From contig NW_025407873.1 of the NCBI RefSeq assembly GCF_003324165.1, positions 124,001-188,000 of the forward strand: a stretch of DNA of 64,000 bases, read 5' to 3'. This document shows, in pieces, positions 1-9,598 of this stretch; the stretch's first letter is position 1; each line of letters opens with the position of its first letter. Under the pieces are notes generated by a model that saw only the letters and a program-made list of their open reading frames with translations, made no database searches and was not told where the DNA came from. The translations under genes were made by a program, and so were the position numbers. This DNA comes from Naegleria lovaniensis. Its lineage: Eukaryota > Heterolobosea > Eutetramitea > Acrasida > Naegleriidae.

Positions 1-3000
1 AAGCTCCTTTACAGTAATTGAATGTCTACCAATAGTTTCAATTAATGTTACAATATCTCGAATTGTTTTATCCTCTGGATTTGCCTCTTTTTCAAATCTC
101 GTCAGTAGCTCCAACAGAGTGCTGATTAATCCGACAGAGCAACAAATATTTCTGTTGTTCGTTGATTTCTCAACAAGCAAAGAGAATTTAGCAACCAACT
201 CAGCAACATACGAAATGTCACAATTTAGCGCAAGTTGGAAAATTAAACGAGCCACGTCTGGATTTTGAATGGTGTAGTTTGTCTCGCTATTGAATTCTCC
301 GTCAGATAACATGTCAAAGAGCACGTCGAAAATATCAGGAGAGGGCTTGTTTTGCTCACAGTGTAATATAAAATTCTTAAATGTATCATATCCAAGAATT
401 GTCTTGAAGTGTTGTTTTGATTTTGAATTATCCGATATTAACGCCGTTAAAGTGCGTATTACCTCGATTGCCAACACATGTCGAGAAATGCAATCTGCTT
501 CAGATGGGTTGGATGGAATGTTTAAATTGAGTAAGTGCATGAATTTGTCCAACTTGTCCCTGAACTGTGTTTGCAAAAGTTTTTTGTTTGATCCACACAG
601 ACCTTTTTGTACAGCAGCTAGCATTTCCATCAATAGCTGTAAATTAGGTTGAGTTGGATTGTCCATAATAACTGGAAATACCTCTGTAAAACACGTCAGT
701 AATACTTCAAATTCGTGTGAATGTTCGATGTTCTTGGCATTCAAGAGCTGTCTAACGTGGACGAGAACAAAGTTTTTCAGGGTAGGATCTAAAATTATTT
801 TGAACATCATTTCTATTGTGTTATGGCTTTGAAGAGCGAGAGTCAATGATTTTTCATGTGTAAGTGCAAAATCTAAAACGTTCAAAATAATATTTCTTGC
901 TTCAATGGCCCGAACATGATCTTCTGTGTACTCGTTATGGTAAAATTGAGACTTTGGACGCTCCATGTCCAATGACATTACTAATGTATGCTGCTTTGAA
1001 ATCACTCGAGATAGGACAGACATAGCCTTTAGGGAATACAGACTCTCTTGGGTGATGTCAAAGTTTTGTCTCAAAATGTCAAGTAGACACAGACCAATCT
1101 CTGATGCTACAAATGAATTCTCGTTATACAGTTCTAAAATATCGATTAATTTTCTACACTCTTCAACGTTATTTCTTCCCTTAATTGTAGAAGTATATTT
1201 CATAAAATCTATTACACTAGATCTTAACACTGCAGAAGCACACTCAATATATGCACAAATATCACTCCTCATTAACAATTCGTTTCCCTCATTTTCATCT
1301 TTGACGGGATTAGAATTGTTTGCCATTCTTTTCTCTTCTATCTTGTTAATTGGGTTGAAAGACCCTCCATAAAAGTAGAAATATTTAGAAAAAAGAACGT
1401 CGTATAATTCATTAGAAACCATAACATCAAGAGCAGTTTGAGACTCGGACACTAATCTGTTAATACTGTCTATGAAATAAAAAGGAAAGTCACTCAAAAG
1501 TCTCAACTTTTGTAGTGCTTTTTCGGTGATGCTTTCCTTATCTCCTTCATTATCAAGGAAAAATGAAAATAATAGTTTGGAAAGGTTCTTTTGAATTGTG
1601 ATGTCTTGATCGGTATTGTGAAGAACTGAAGAGTAGGAAGAGTAGGTATTATCAAAAGTTGGCATGCTCGATGGAGTGCCTGGAGTAGAAGTAGAGCTAT
1701 GGAGAGTTTTTGGGAAGGAAATTATGGTTGAAAGCTTTACGAGCTTTCGTAGGCAGTCAAAAAAGTGCATGGCCCTTTCATTTGCGGTTTTTGAAATAAA
1801 TCCAGGGCAAGGAAATGGCTTCACATTAATGGAACCGCTATTGGAAATTGGGGTTGGAGGGAATCTGAAATTACCCAAGTCTAATGAACCGCTTCGTGAT
1901 CGAACAATGGATCCCATTTGAGGAAGAGGGTTGTTTCTCAATGTTTGTGCTTGGCTCTCATAGTCGCTACTCAACGTACAAAAGAAAGAAATCCACAAAC
2001 CTGTCTCTCTAATCTTGTTAAAACCCTGCTTTCCAAATAGTCGAAGATAAGAATAATTACTCTCGATCAACCTTGTTATTATCTTCATGGTTAGCAGTTG
2101 AGTTTGAAAATAGTAATTTAGACGTTCGGCGTTTAAAGAGAGTATATCAATCTTAAACCATTCTGTATCGTGTAAAATAGAAACATGTTCAATAGGCCAT
2201 CCAAGATATTTTACAAGAATGTCACAACCTCCTCTAGAAAGGAAAATATCTCTAAATTGGTGCTCAGCAAGCTGGCTTATAGCTTTGAGCTTGTCTGTGG
2301 TTATAATTGCCCTAACCATTTGCAGTGAGGCTTCTTGGAAATTGAACAAGAAGCTCCATGTTTCGTAGTACTTTGGACTGTGATGATGGCCGTCATATTG
2401 CTTTGAAATAGAATCTCTAAAAGTTGTCAACATCTCAATGATGATATCCATGAAGTCAATATCTTCTCGAGAGGTTATATAGGTGAGCATTTTCTGCCTT
2501 CTGAAATTCTTATTATTTTGATACCAAATATTGTTCTTACCCGGTTCACCTCCATTTATACTGGAAGACCTTGTTATTGAGAGAGGTGTGGGAACATCTG
2601 AGTTATTCGTATTAGTGGTATTTGTTGGAACATTTGTTGCAGTGTTGTATGATACAGACTCACAAAAATGTGAAAAGATTTGAATGCCGTTTGACAAAAT
2701 ATAAATTACAAAATCCAAACACTGTCTCAATTCATTCTCAACCTCAATGGCTGATTCAATAGAAAGTGTTGAAATTTCTCGGTCACTAAACCTCTTATCT
2801 GCAATAATTAATTGAAGTTTACATAAAGCCGTTTTCAAAATATTAGAAACGAAAGGAAGGACATTGAATTCCCTCATAAATAATCTGTTGTGATGAGATC
2901 GTGTGAGTATTTCAATAATATCCAAAAGATAGAGTGATCGAATGCTTAAATTATTAGACTTGTCCAAGTTAAAATCTGTTTCAAGCAATAATTCACATAA

Positions 3001-3811
3001 GAAATGAGTATTGATTGTGATCAAAACTACATACCTTTCAAAATCGTTTGAACTTGATGTTTAAAGTGTGAGCATACTGTTGATAACACATCAATAGGAT
3101 GCCCTATGGCTCCTTTAAAACCTTGTATTTGAATAGTAGAGTCGTGTGAATACGAAATGTCAGAAAACGATCCTGACTGCAGTGAACCCAAAACATCCGA
3201 AGAAACTCCAACGCTAGAAAATAATCCATTGTTGGCAGTAACAGCCTTACTTCTGGCTCTTGAATTACTTTGTGTTGTGACAACTGCCAATTCCAACACA
3301 TTTTGTGGTGGAAACCAGTCGTTATATTTCTCTTTTAGTTGTGTGATAAATGATTCAAAAGCTGAATTGGTCGTCTGTATGATGATGTTCCACAAATCAT
3401 GTCGTTAAATAAAGTATGATATTGAAAGTTGTAATTGTTTACCATTGTCATGATATCAATTTCACATTAACAGTATTTCAATAATATACTAACTTTTTCA
3501 AATGATGAGAGAGCAGAGTCTTTCGATGACTCTCGGGATAAATTCTCTTGTACAAATAAATTCCATGATTTGAGTAATTCTTCCGATTCAAACGCAATGT
3601 CCAATAAATAAGTATATGGTTGAGCCCAAATCTCTTCATATCGTTTATACTCTTCTTCGTCTCTCCGATCAAAATTGAAATGATCAAAGCCTGTTGGTGT
3701 AGAATCACCTGGAGTGTTGAGTGAGAGCGATTTATTGGGAGTACTCGATGAAGAGTTTGATGATGTGTTTAACTTTCCCAACCCCAACGTTCGGAGCAGG
3801 TAATTTTTCAT
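1..3811 (-). CDS. BEACH-family (WDFY3/LvsA-like) giant protein, N-terminal part; cut by window edge
   Basis: This is the 5' part of a large gene whose 3' end lies beyond base 1. Exon 1 is 3811..3494 and opens at an ATG (MKNYLLRTLG). Intron 1 is 3493..3375 (GTTAGT...CAG), exon 2 is 3374..3035, and intron 2 is 3034..2976 (GTATGT...CAG). Exon 3 runs open from 2975 to the window edge. The roughly 1,200 residues visible are helical, armadillo-like sequence with Ser-rich linkers. Stretches such as TLTALISDNSKSKQHF followed by KTILGYDTF, and IETIGRHSITVKEL at the edge, resemble the region before the ConA-like and BEACH domains in the WDFY3/LvsA/SPIRRIG group. BEACH proteins act in membrane traffic and autophagy. 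The BEACH domain itself is not visible, so the family call is an inference from the helical part. Confidence 0.55.
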
Positions 3812-4457
3812 TGTGTCGATTGGTGCTGTTGTTTGTGATGATGTTGTGTTTCAACGATCGTATGATGATGACTCTAAAAATCAGATCAGTATCGGTCGGC
3901 TTGGGAATGAGAGTGAAATGAGAAGAGTTGGGGTGAGACTCGGGAGTTTTTGAATTTTTTGTTTTTATGTTGATGGGAAATTGAGGCTCTTTGGTGTGGA
4001 AGAGGTCAAGTGAGACTCAGAGTTGTGATTATTACAATTGTAGTTGAAGATTCACAACCGTTCTTCTTTTTGTTGCCAAGAATCAAGTCTCGCCATTATA
4101 AATTTGCTAGAAATGAAAGGAAATTAAATTTCGAGAGCAATCGTGCCAGAGTCGAAAGGGAACAAGAAGTTTGTCGTTGTTGACTCGAGAAAACTTTGAT
4201 TTCAAAATTGAACCATCACTTTCCACCAAAAGCAAAGAAGAAAAAGAATGTGTAAACATGCCTTCTTCGTGTTGTGATTGCGACGAACAGAAGAGTATAT
4301 CGGAAGAGTCTGTAAAATTGCGTTAGATTTGCCACCCGCAAGATAGGCTGCACAAAACTTTCATTGTAAAAAGTTAGTCAACCTGCAACTGGCCACTTGA
4401 AAATCTGCGAAAGCAGAAACGAAAAATATTTTCTTCGTTAAAAAAAATAAATCAACC
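3812..4457. other. Intergenic region between divergent genes
   Basis: About 650 bases between the start of the BEACH-like gene (minus) and the start of eL41 (plus). It should hold the promoters of both. The short open frames across it have neither recognisable domains nor plausible composition. No RNA gene or repeat was recognised. Confidence 0.6.
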
Positions 4458-4591
4458 ATGAGAGAAAAGTGGAAGAAGAAGCGTATGAGAAGACTTAAGC
4501 GTAAACGCAGGAAGATGAAGGTGAGTATTGCGAGACTTTTATATTAGTTGATCATTGTTTATGAACAATTTTGTAGCAACGTGCAAAGTAA
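4458..4591 (+). CDS. RPL41: Ribosomal protein eL41 (25 residues, one intron)
   Basis: Exon 1 (4458..4520) encodes 21 residues starting MREKWKKKRMRRLKRKRRK. A GTGAGT...TAG intron of 56 bases (4521..4576) follows in phase 0. Exon 2 (4577..4591) encodes QRAK and a TAA stop. The product is 25 residues long, the same as animal eL41, and matches it almost residue for residue: a single Arg/Lys-rich helix of the large ribosomal subunit near the intersubunit bridge. The gene is far below usual length cut-offs and is easy to miss. It lies tail to tail with the LRR gene, with about 210 bases between the two stops. Family identity is close to certain because the basic pattern and length are specific. Confidence 0.95.
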
Positions 4592-4800
4592 ATGAGCACT
4601 GGTGGCAAGCTTCATGCCTGGGATCGCTAATGGAGGACCGATTGAGAATCCCAATCTGAAGACGAAAGACCCCTCCAACTAAATAAAAACCAGTTTTCAA
4701 ATTTGATTTTGTATTGTTCTCCGTGTGATGACGGCACACCCGCACACCTGTTGACTCGAGTTGATTGAATCACAGTCGTTTATTGTGTAATGAACGCCAC

Positions 4801-5959
4801 CTATTTATCCTTCTTCTTCGCCTTCTTCTTTTTCTTGGGCTTGTTCTTTTGAATGAAATTCTTTAGATTGGTTCCGAGCTGAGTTGTCAGTTCCTTGTAT
4901 GCTATCTTATCTACACGTTCGTAAAGACGAATCCTTAATATATTTTCCTTCTGTTTTGCCAATTCAGCAAACATTAACACTGCTTCAGGTTCCACTGTTA
5001 CATAGTTGAGATCCAAATTTTGAAGAGCATTATTTGGGTTTTGTTTGATCGAGTCGCACATTCGAGACACAACATCAGTCTTGAGAGGAAGACCTTCATT
5101 GCACCCAGAGAGATTGAGGGTTTGGAGTTTTTGAGAACGAGCCAGTGCCTGACCGATGGCATCAAAACCTCTGTCTCCAATCGAATTACCTTGCATTTCG
5201 AGAATTTGGAGAGAGGTAGATTTGGCAATGGCTTCATTGGCTAATGAAACAGCTCCCTCCTCTTCTATTCCACAGTAATTAAGTGACACTTTTATGAGAG
5301 AAGGACTCCAAGACAGGCCCACTGCCAATGCAGACGCACCTTCATCTCCCAGTTCATTATGATCCAAATTTAAATACGTCAGCGTTTCGTTGTGTTGCAA
5401 CGCTCTGGATATTGCTTGGCATCCTTTCGGTCCCACTCTATTGTCGATAATTTCCAATTCTTTAAGTTGTGGATGAGGTTGTAGCCACTAATGATTCAAC
5501 CAAGTGTTTTGTTGACAAACATGATGATCAAAAGCAAGACGAAATGCACAACAACAGGTCATCCCTAGCAATCATAACAATCGGATTTTCACCTACCTTT
5601 CCAATGAGCTGAACTGTCTTATCCGAGAGATTATTCCGCCAAAATGAAACTTTTTCATATCCCTGAATACTGCTATCCAGACTTTCTATTAACGCCTGAA
5701 CAGCTTCCAAAGACAATTCTTCAGTTATCAAAAAGGGAATATTTAAAGTGGTTGGCCCTTCCTCCGATTTTACGAGCCGATTCAATTTTTGAGCAACGGA
5801 AGGTAAGGGCACCAAGCTCTTATCTTGACATGATTTCTCGTAGGTTTTTAAGAATTTTCGGATTGCCTTTCTATTATTTTCAATTTCATCTTCTGCTTTT
5901 CCTCCAGATTTTCCTGAGGACTTCCCCGATGATGATGATGGCTTTGCTTTGGGTGGCAT
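4801..5959 (-). CDS. Leucine-rich-repeat (RNase-inhibitor type) protein
   Basis: Exon 1 is 5959..5597, intron 5596..5488 (GTAGGT...TAG, phase 0), exon 2 5487..4801, giving about 349 residues. The N-terminus is a Ser/Gly/Lys-rich tail (MPPKAKPSSSSGK). It is followed by repeats of the RNase-inhibitor LRR type, for example LTYLNLDHNELGDEGASAL and LQILEMQGNSIGDRGFDAI, and the protein ends in a run of lysines (KPKKKKKAKKKDK). Such LRR proteins are binding scaffolds, and many in flagellate protists are axonemal or basal-body proteins, but nothing here fixes the partner. The basic tail could bind nucleic acid or act as a nuclear signal. The exact family is not recognised. Confidence 0.85.
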
Positions 5960-6203
5960 GTTGTTGATAGGTGCCTTTTATTGGGATTTGTAGTTTTGAA
6001 AAAAACCGTTATGGAATTAAGGACCCAAAAATTAAGTTCAAATGAGGTGAGAGCAGTAGATTTTTGATGGGTCTTGATGCACCCGAGAGAGATGATGCAT
6101 TAAGGTCTCTAAACTAACGATTGAAATAATTGCTTGAACATACCCAAAGCAGTTTAAATTGTGTGAAACGCAACATCACCAAGCACTTACTGTCCAACAA
6201 AAA

Positions 6204-6860
6204 ATGTTTCGCCTAGATGCCTTCAACAAAATCCTTCATTGCTGTGGTCATCATGATGAATGGAGTCATCGATCATGGAGCACTTTGACTACCATAATCT
6301 CACGAAAGAAAGTGTCATCTACATTCAATCGTCCATTCTTCATTCAGAATAGTTTTAATTGTAACACTCGATTCTATTCGACGACAACTTCCGAGCCTAT
6401 TTCAACAACACCGTTAAAACCAACAAATGAAGAGGCCTCATCCACACCAATTTCAAACTCTATTAATATTGAAGATTTTATGAAAGTAGAAATCGTTGTT
6501 GGACAAATTTTAAGCGCCCAATTCGTGAAAAAGTCCAAGAAATTAATTTGTTTTCAAGTGAATGTAGGAGAGCAAGAGACTCGACAAATACTTTCGGGAA
6601 TACGAACTCATTACCCAAATCTTGATAAAAATCCTGCACCTTCAGAAGAGGAGTTGAATCAGTTGTTTGTTGGGCAAAAAGTTCTCGTCGTCAAGAATTT
6701 AGAGCCGAAAACCATGGCTGGCCTACAATCTCACGGAATGATCTTGTTTGCAACCATTGAAAATTCTGAAACAAAAACATCTGAAAATATTGAAAATACA
6801 ATCACTCCAATCATACCAAAAGATTATGAACGAGTAAAGCCGGGAACGAGAGTTTATTAA
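6204..6860 (+). CDS. tRNA-binding (EMAPII/Trbp111-type OB-fold) domain protein, probably mitochondrial
   Basis: 218 residues from the first ATG (MFRLDAFNKIL). The upstream open frame begins only with TTG. The N-terminal 80 residues are rich in Arg, Ser, Thr and hydroxylated residues with few acids, like a mitochondrial transit peptide. Residues from about 88 form a tRNA_bind OB-fold domain: IEDFMKVEIVVGQI at the start, RQILSGIRTHY in the middle, and KVLVVKNLEPKTMAGLQSHG with GMILFA at the end, all family hallmarks. In the family this domain is found in MetRS, PheRS beta, Arc1/EMAPII and free-standing Trbp111/CsaA. Here it stands alone, so a tRNA-binding or chaperone cofactor is the likely role. 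The next gene, a glutaredoxin, starts 30 bases downstream on the same strand. Confidence 0.85.
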   Translation: MFRLDAFNKILHCCGHHDEWSHRSWSTLTTIISRKKVSSTFNRPFFIQNSFNCNTRFYSTTTSEPISTTPLKPTNEEASSTPISNSINIEDFMKVEIVVGQILSAQFVKKSKKLICFQVNVGEQETRQILSGIRTHYPNLDKNPAPSEEELNQLFVGQKVLVVKNLEPKTMAGLQSHGMILFATIENSETKTSENIENTITPIIPKDYERVKPGTRVY

Positions 6861-6890
6861 CTATTAATTTAACGATGACAATATCATTGC

Positions 6891-7451
6891 ATGCGAATAT
6901 TTAAAAAAATGCTTCGCTCGATTTGCAATACAAAGAATTCAATCAATTTTTCCATCATAAGCCGTACCATCAAAGCTTCATCGTCATCATTGGTAGTAAA
7001 CAACATGATGAGAATGGAATCATCTTCGGACATGATGTTTTCCACTCGTTCTGTTGTACGAGGAGATGAAAGCGGATTTCATGATGATTTTAAAACAGTC
7101 CGCAAACCTCCACAACAGAATATGAAGGAATTGTTCGAACAGAAGAAACAAGAAGTTGATAAAATTGTACATTCCAATAAGATTGTATTATTCATGAAAG
7201 GTACACCTGAAAGACCAGAGTGTGGCTTCTCAGGGGCTGTTGTAAAGATTCTCTCATTATACAATGTCGATTATGCTTCGTACAACATGAATAAGGATGT
7301 CATGATGAAGGAAGCATTGAAAGAATACAGTGATTGGCCAACCATTCCACAATTATTTGTTGATGGAGAATTAATTGGAGGAAGCGACATTGTTTTAAAT
7401 CATCATAGAGAAGGTACTTTGCAAGAAGTGCTCGAAGGAAAGAAGGAGTAA
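6891..7451 (+). CDS. GLRX5: Monothiol CGFS glutaredoxin, mitochondrial type (Grx5/GLRX5-like)
   Basis: 186 residues in one exon. The basic, Ser-rich N-terminus (about 75 residues, MRIFKKMLRSICN...) suits a mitochondrial transit peptide. A second in-frame ATG at 6909 is also possible. The glutaredoxin domain carries all family marks: KIVLFMKGTPERPECGFSGA with the CGFS active site near residue 110, the WPTIPQLFVDGELIGGSDI block with the cis-Pro and the GG-D glutathione-binding residues, and the LQEVLEG tail. CGFS glutaredoxins bind a [2Fe-2S] cluster with glutathione and pass it on in mitochondrial iron-sulfur assembly. The identification is firm; the compartment is inferred from the leader. 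Confidence 0.93.
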   Translation: MRIFKKMLRSICNTKNSINFSIISRTIKASSSSLVVNNMMRMESSSDMMFSTRSVVRGDESGFHDDFKTVRKPPQQNMKELFEQKKQEVDKIVHSNKIVLFMKGTPERPECGFSGAVVKILSLYNVDYASYNMNKDVMMKEALKEYSDWPTIPQLFVDGELIGGSDIVLNHHREGTLQEVLEGKKE

Positions 7452-7582
7452 TTGTTTTATTCTCGACAATAATTTGTGTCACAAAGGAAATTGAGCAAGC
7501 GTAATGTATTGGCTGCTATTAAATTTTCATAACTATCCTATGGTTTAATAACATCTCATGTTATATTCATGGTATGTATTTA

Positions 7583-9370
7583 TTATTGTTCTGTCATTCT
7601 AACAATTTCACTCAGCCCATAAAAATCGGCCAGAGCTAATGCAATACTCTTTCCAAGGGACTGATAATTCTCCATTGTGAATGGAATGTACCTTTCCCTC
7701 GAGTTGTCACTAGTATTGGATTTATAGCTCAAAAAAGATACTTCTAAGGTATAGCAATATTTTGCAACCTGCAATACTTCTCCCAAAACTCTTCTTGAAG
7801 TGCCAAGCTTGGATGGGTCTTTGCATCTTTTGGTGTCGTTCATTGAGAATTCTCTCGCTTTTTGATCTAATAGCTTGGGAAATCTCAATTGATCATACGA
7901 ATCTGACTTGGACGAGGAACTAGCATAGTTAACATACATGAATCCATTGAATGCTCCTGAATGTGAGTGTAGGTCCATGTAGAAGTCAATTTGAGATTGA
8001 GGATCGTTTTTCAATTCCAACAAATATTTCCTAACATGATAAATTGTTGGTTGCGACCACTCTTGAGGATTTAGCCAATGCCTATTAAGATCAAATCCCA
8101 TCGAGCATGTTCTATAATTACCAATGGCAACACCGTCTGGATTCAACATGGGAACTATTTTGAATACTAAGTGATCCCTTAAAATTTGTGCTATTGGATG
8201 ATTGGACACAATGAAACTGATAAATCCATGACAAACATAACTGGCAGGGGTCTCTCCTGGATGAACTCTGCTAGTCATCATTACAATTCTCTTTTTGGAT
8301 GACGAAGATGGTTTGATGTTTGTAATGGTTAACAAGTCACATCTCCTCTGCTGCACACTACGGCATAGAAGACTCCTCTTGAAATAAGGAAAATTCTTGC
8401 ATTCTATGAAAAACAAGAATTTCTGCAAGTCCGTATACGAGTAAGGATAACAATAGGCAAACTTATATTCGTCTTGCTCATTGTCAAAAACAAACACAAA
8501 TGAGAGGAGATTGCTTCCTTGCTGCGACACGCTGTTACGTTTGGACCCTTTTTCCTTTCTATAATAATAGACTTGCTTTTCAGGAATTCTTTCCCATCTA
8601 TTTCTACTGCTAGAACTTACAATCGGCGTCATGCCGTATCTATACAATGACTTGTTTTTGCTTAAATTCATAATGGTGAAGAGAACTTTTTGATTTTTCA
8701 AAACGTTGGACACTTTAAAATAGAACCACATCTTCTTGCTTGGATTGAAGGTATCTCCCCTTATATAGAGCTCGTACTCAAAATCATGTACTCTAACGAC
8801 TTTTTCTAAATTTCCGCATTCAAAGGACGCATCAAACATTAAATTTCCACGGTATGTATATCGTGGGAAGGATTGACTGTTTGCTGAATTGGTTGCCTGT
8901 GAATTAGCACCCGATATGGCGCTACTTTTCGAAGATTTTGAGGATAAATCGGTATTGGAGGGAGAAGGAATTTCTTCAAAACTATCAAAGCCTTTCTGTT
9001 GTGCCTGTGAATTTACGCTGATTGTAACTTGTTGTTCAGAGTTCATCTTGACGTCCTCTTGAAAATTGCAAAGATCGTTTTCTTCCTCGGCTTCTTCTGG
9101 CGAAGAGGAGGACGAAGATGAATAGATGTGCTCATTGCTTATCTCATTCTTTTCAATCAAGGTGGAAAGGTACTCTTCGGAATAGGTACGTGTGTAGGGT
9201 TCTGTTGAATCATTTAGATCATTTCGCTCTTCTTCCTCCTCAGCCTTCACCATCTTAATAAAAGCCTCAATATCGTCGATTGTATTTACAATTCTCGGGT
9301 TTCCGAGTATTAAGGGTTCCGAGTCTATATTCAACTCATCTTGATCAAAGCCAAATGCGTGCTCATTCAT
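7583..9370 (-). CDS. Cytosolic carboxypeptidase (M14D, Nna1/AGBL-like tubulin deglutamylase)
   Basis: 595 residues, single exon from ATG at 9370. Residues 1-160 are acidic and Ser-rich linker. A beta-rich N-domain typical of cytosolic carboxypeptidases follows (FAYCYPYSYTDLQKF near 300). The M14 zinc carboxypeptidase domain has SRVHPGETPASYV near 370 (zinc ligands His and Glu), LNPDGVAIGNYR and GFDLNRHW near 420-430, MDLHSHSGAFNGFMYV near 463 (third zinc ligand) and TLEVSF near 540 with the catalytic Glu. HPGET and the N-domain mark the CCP subfamily, which trims glutamates from tubulin tails and other acidic C-termini. In an amoeboflagellate this fits axoneme or spindle microtubule control. 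All expected catalytic residues are visible. Confidence 0.9.
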   Translation of the reverse strand: MNEHAFGFDQDELNIDSEPLILGNPRIVNTIDDIEAFIKMVKAEEEEERNDLNDSTEPYTRTYSEEYLSTLIEKNEISNEHIYSSSSSSSPEEAEEENDLCNFQEDVKMNSEQQVTISVNSQAQQKGFDSFEEIPSPSNTDLSSKSSKSSAISGANSQATNSANSQSFPRYTYRGNLMFDASFECGNLEKVVRVHDFEYELYIRGDTFNPSKKMWFYFKVSNVLKNQKVLFTIMNLSKNKSLYRYGMTPIVSSSSRNRWERIPEKQVYYYRKEKGSKRNSVSQQGSNLLSFVFVFDNEQDEYKFAYCYPYSYTDLQKFLFFIECKNFPYFKRSLLCRSVQQRRCDLLTITNIKPSSSSKKRIVMMTSRVHPGETPASYVCHGFISFIVSNHPIAQILRDHLVFKIVPMLNPDGVAIGNYRTCSMGFDLNRHWLNPQEWSQPTIYHVRKYLLELKNDPQSQIDFYMDLHSHSGAFNGFMYVNYASSSSKSDSYDQLRFPKLLDQKAREFSMNDTKRCKDPSKLGTSRRVLGEVLQVAKYCYTLEVSFLSYKSNTSDNSRERYIPFTMENYQSLGKSIALALADFYGLSEIVRMTEQ

Positions 9371-9598
9371 CCTATGGGATGATTTATCCTCTATTCAATT
9401 TTTTTTTAAGGTCAATGATTTGACCCCTCATTTATTCCGATAACACAATTATTACATCCTTGAATTGTTTATTTACTTAAACATCAATTTAGTATCATGG
9501 AATGAAATATTACATGCATGTGATGGTGGAGGAATTGATAGCACTAGTTTCTCTGCATAGATAGTATATAAATACTGAATCTTCTTTGTACAGATTAC

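Noticed and set aside
290-1921. Plus-strand open frames across the first 2 kb
   Set aside because: Shadows of the continuous minus-strand BEACH-like exon, which has coherent protein sequence.
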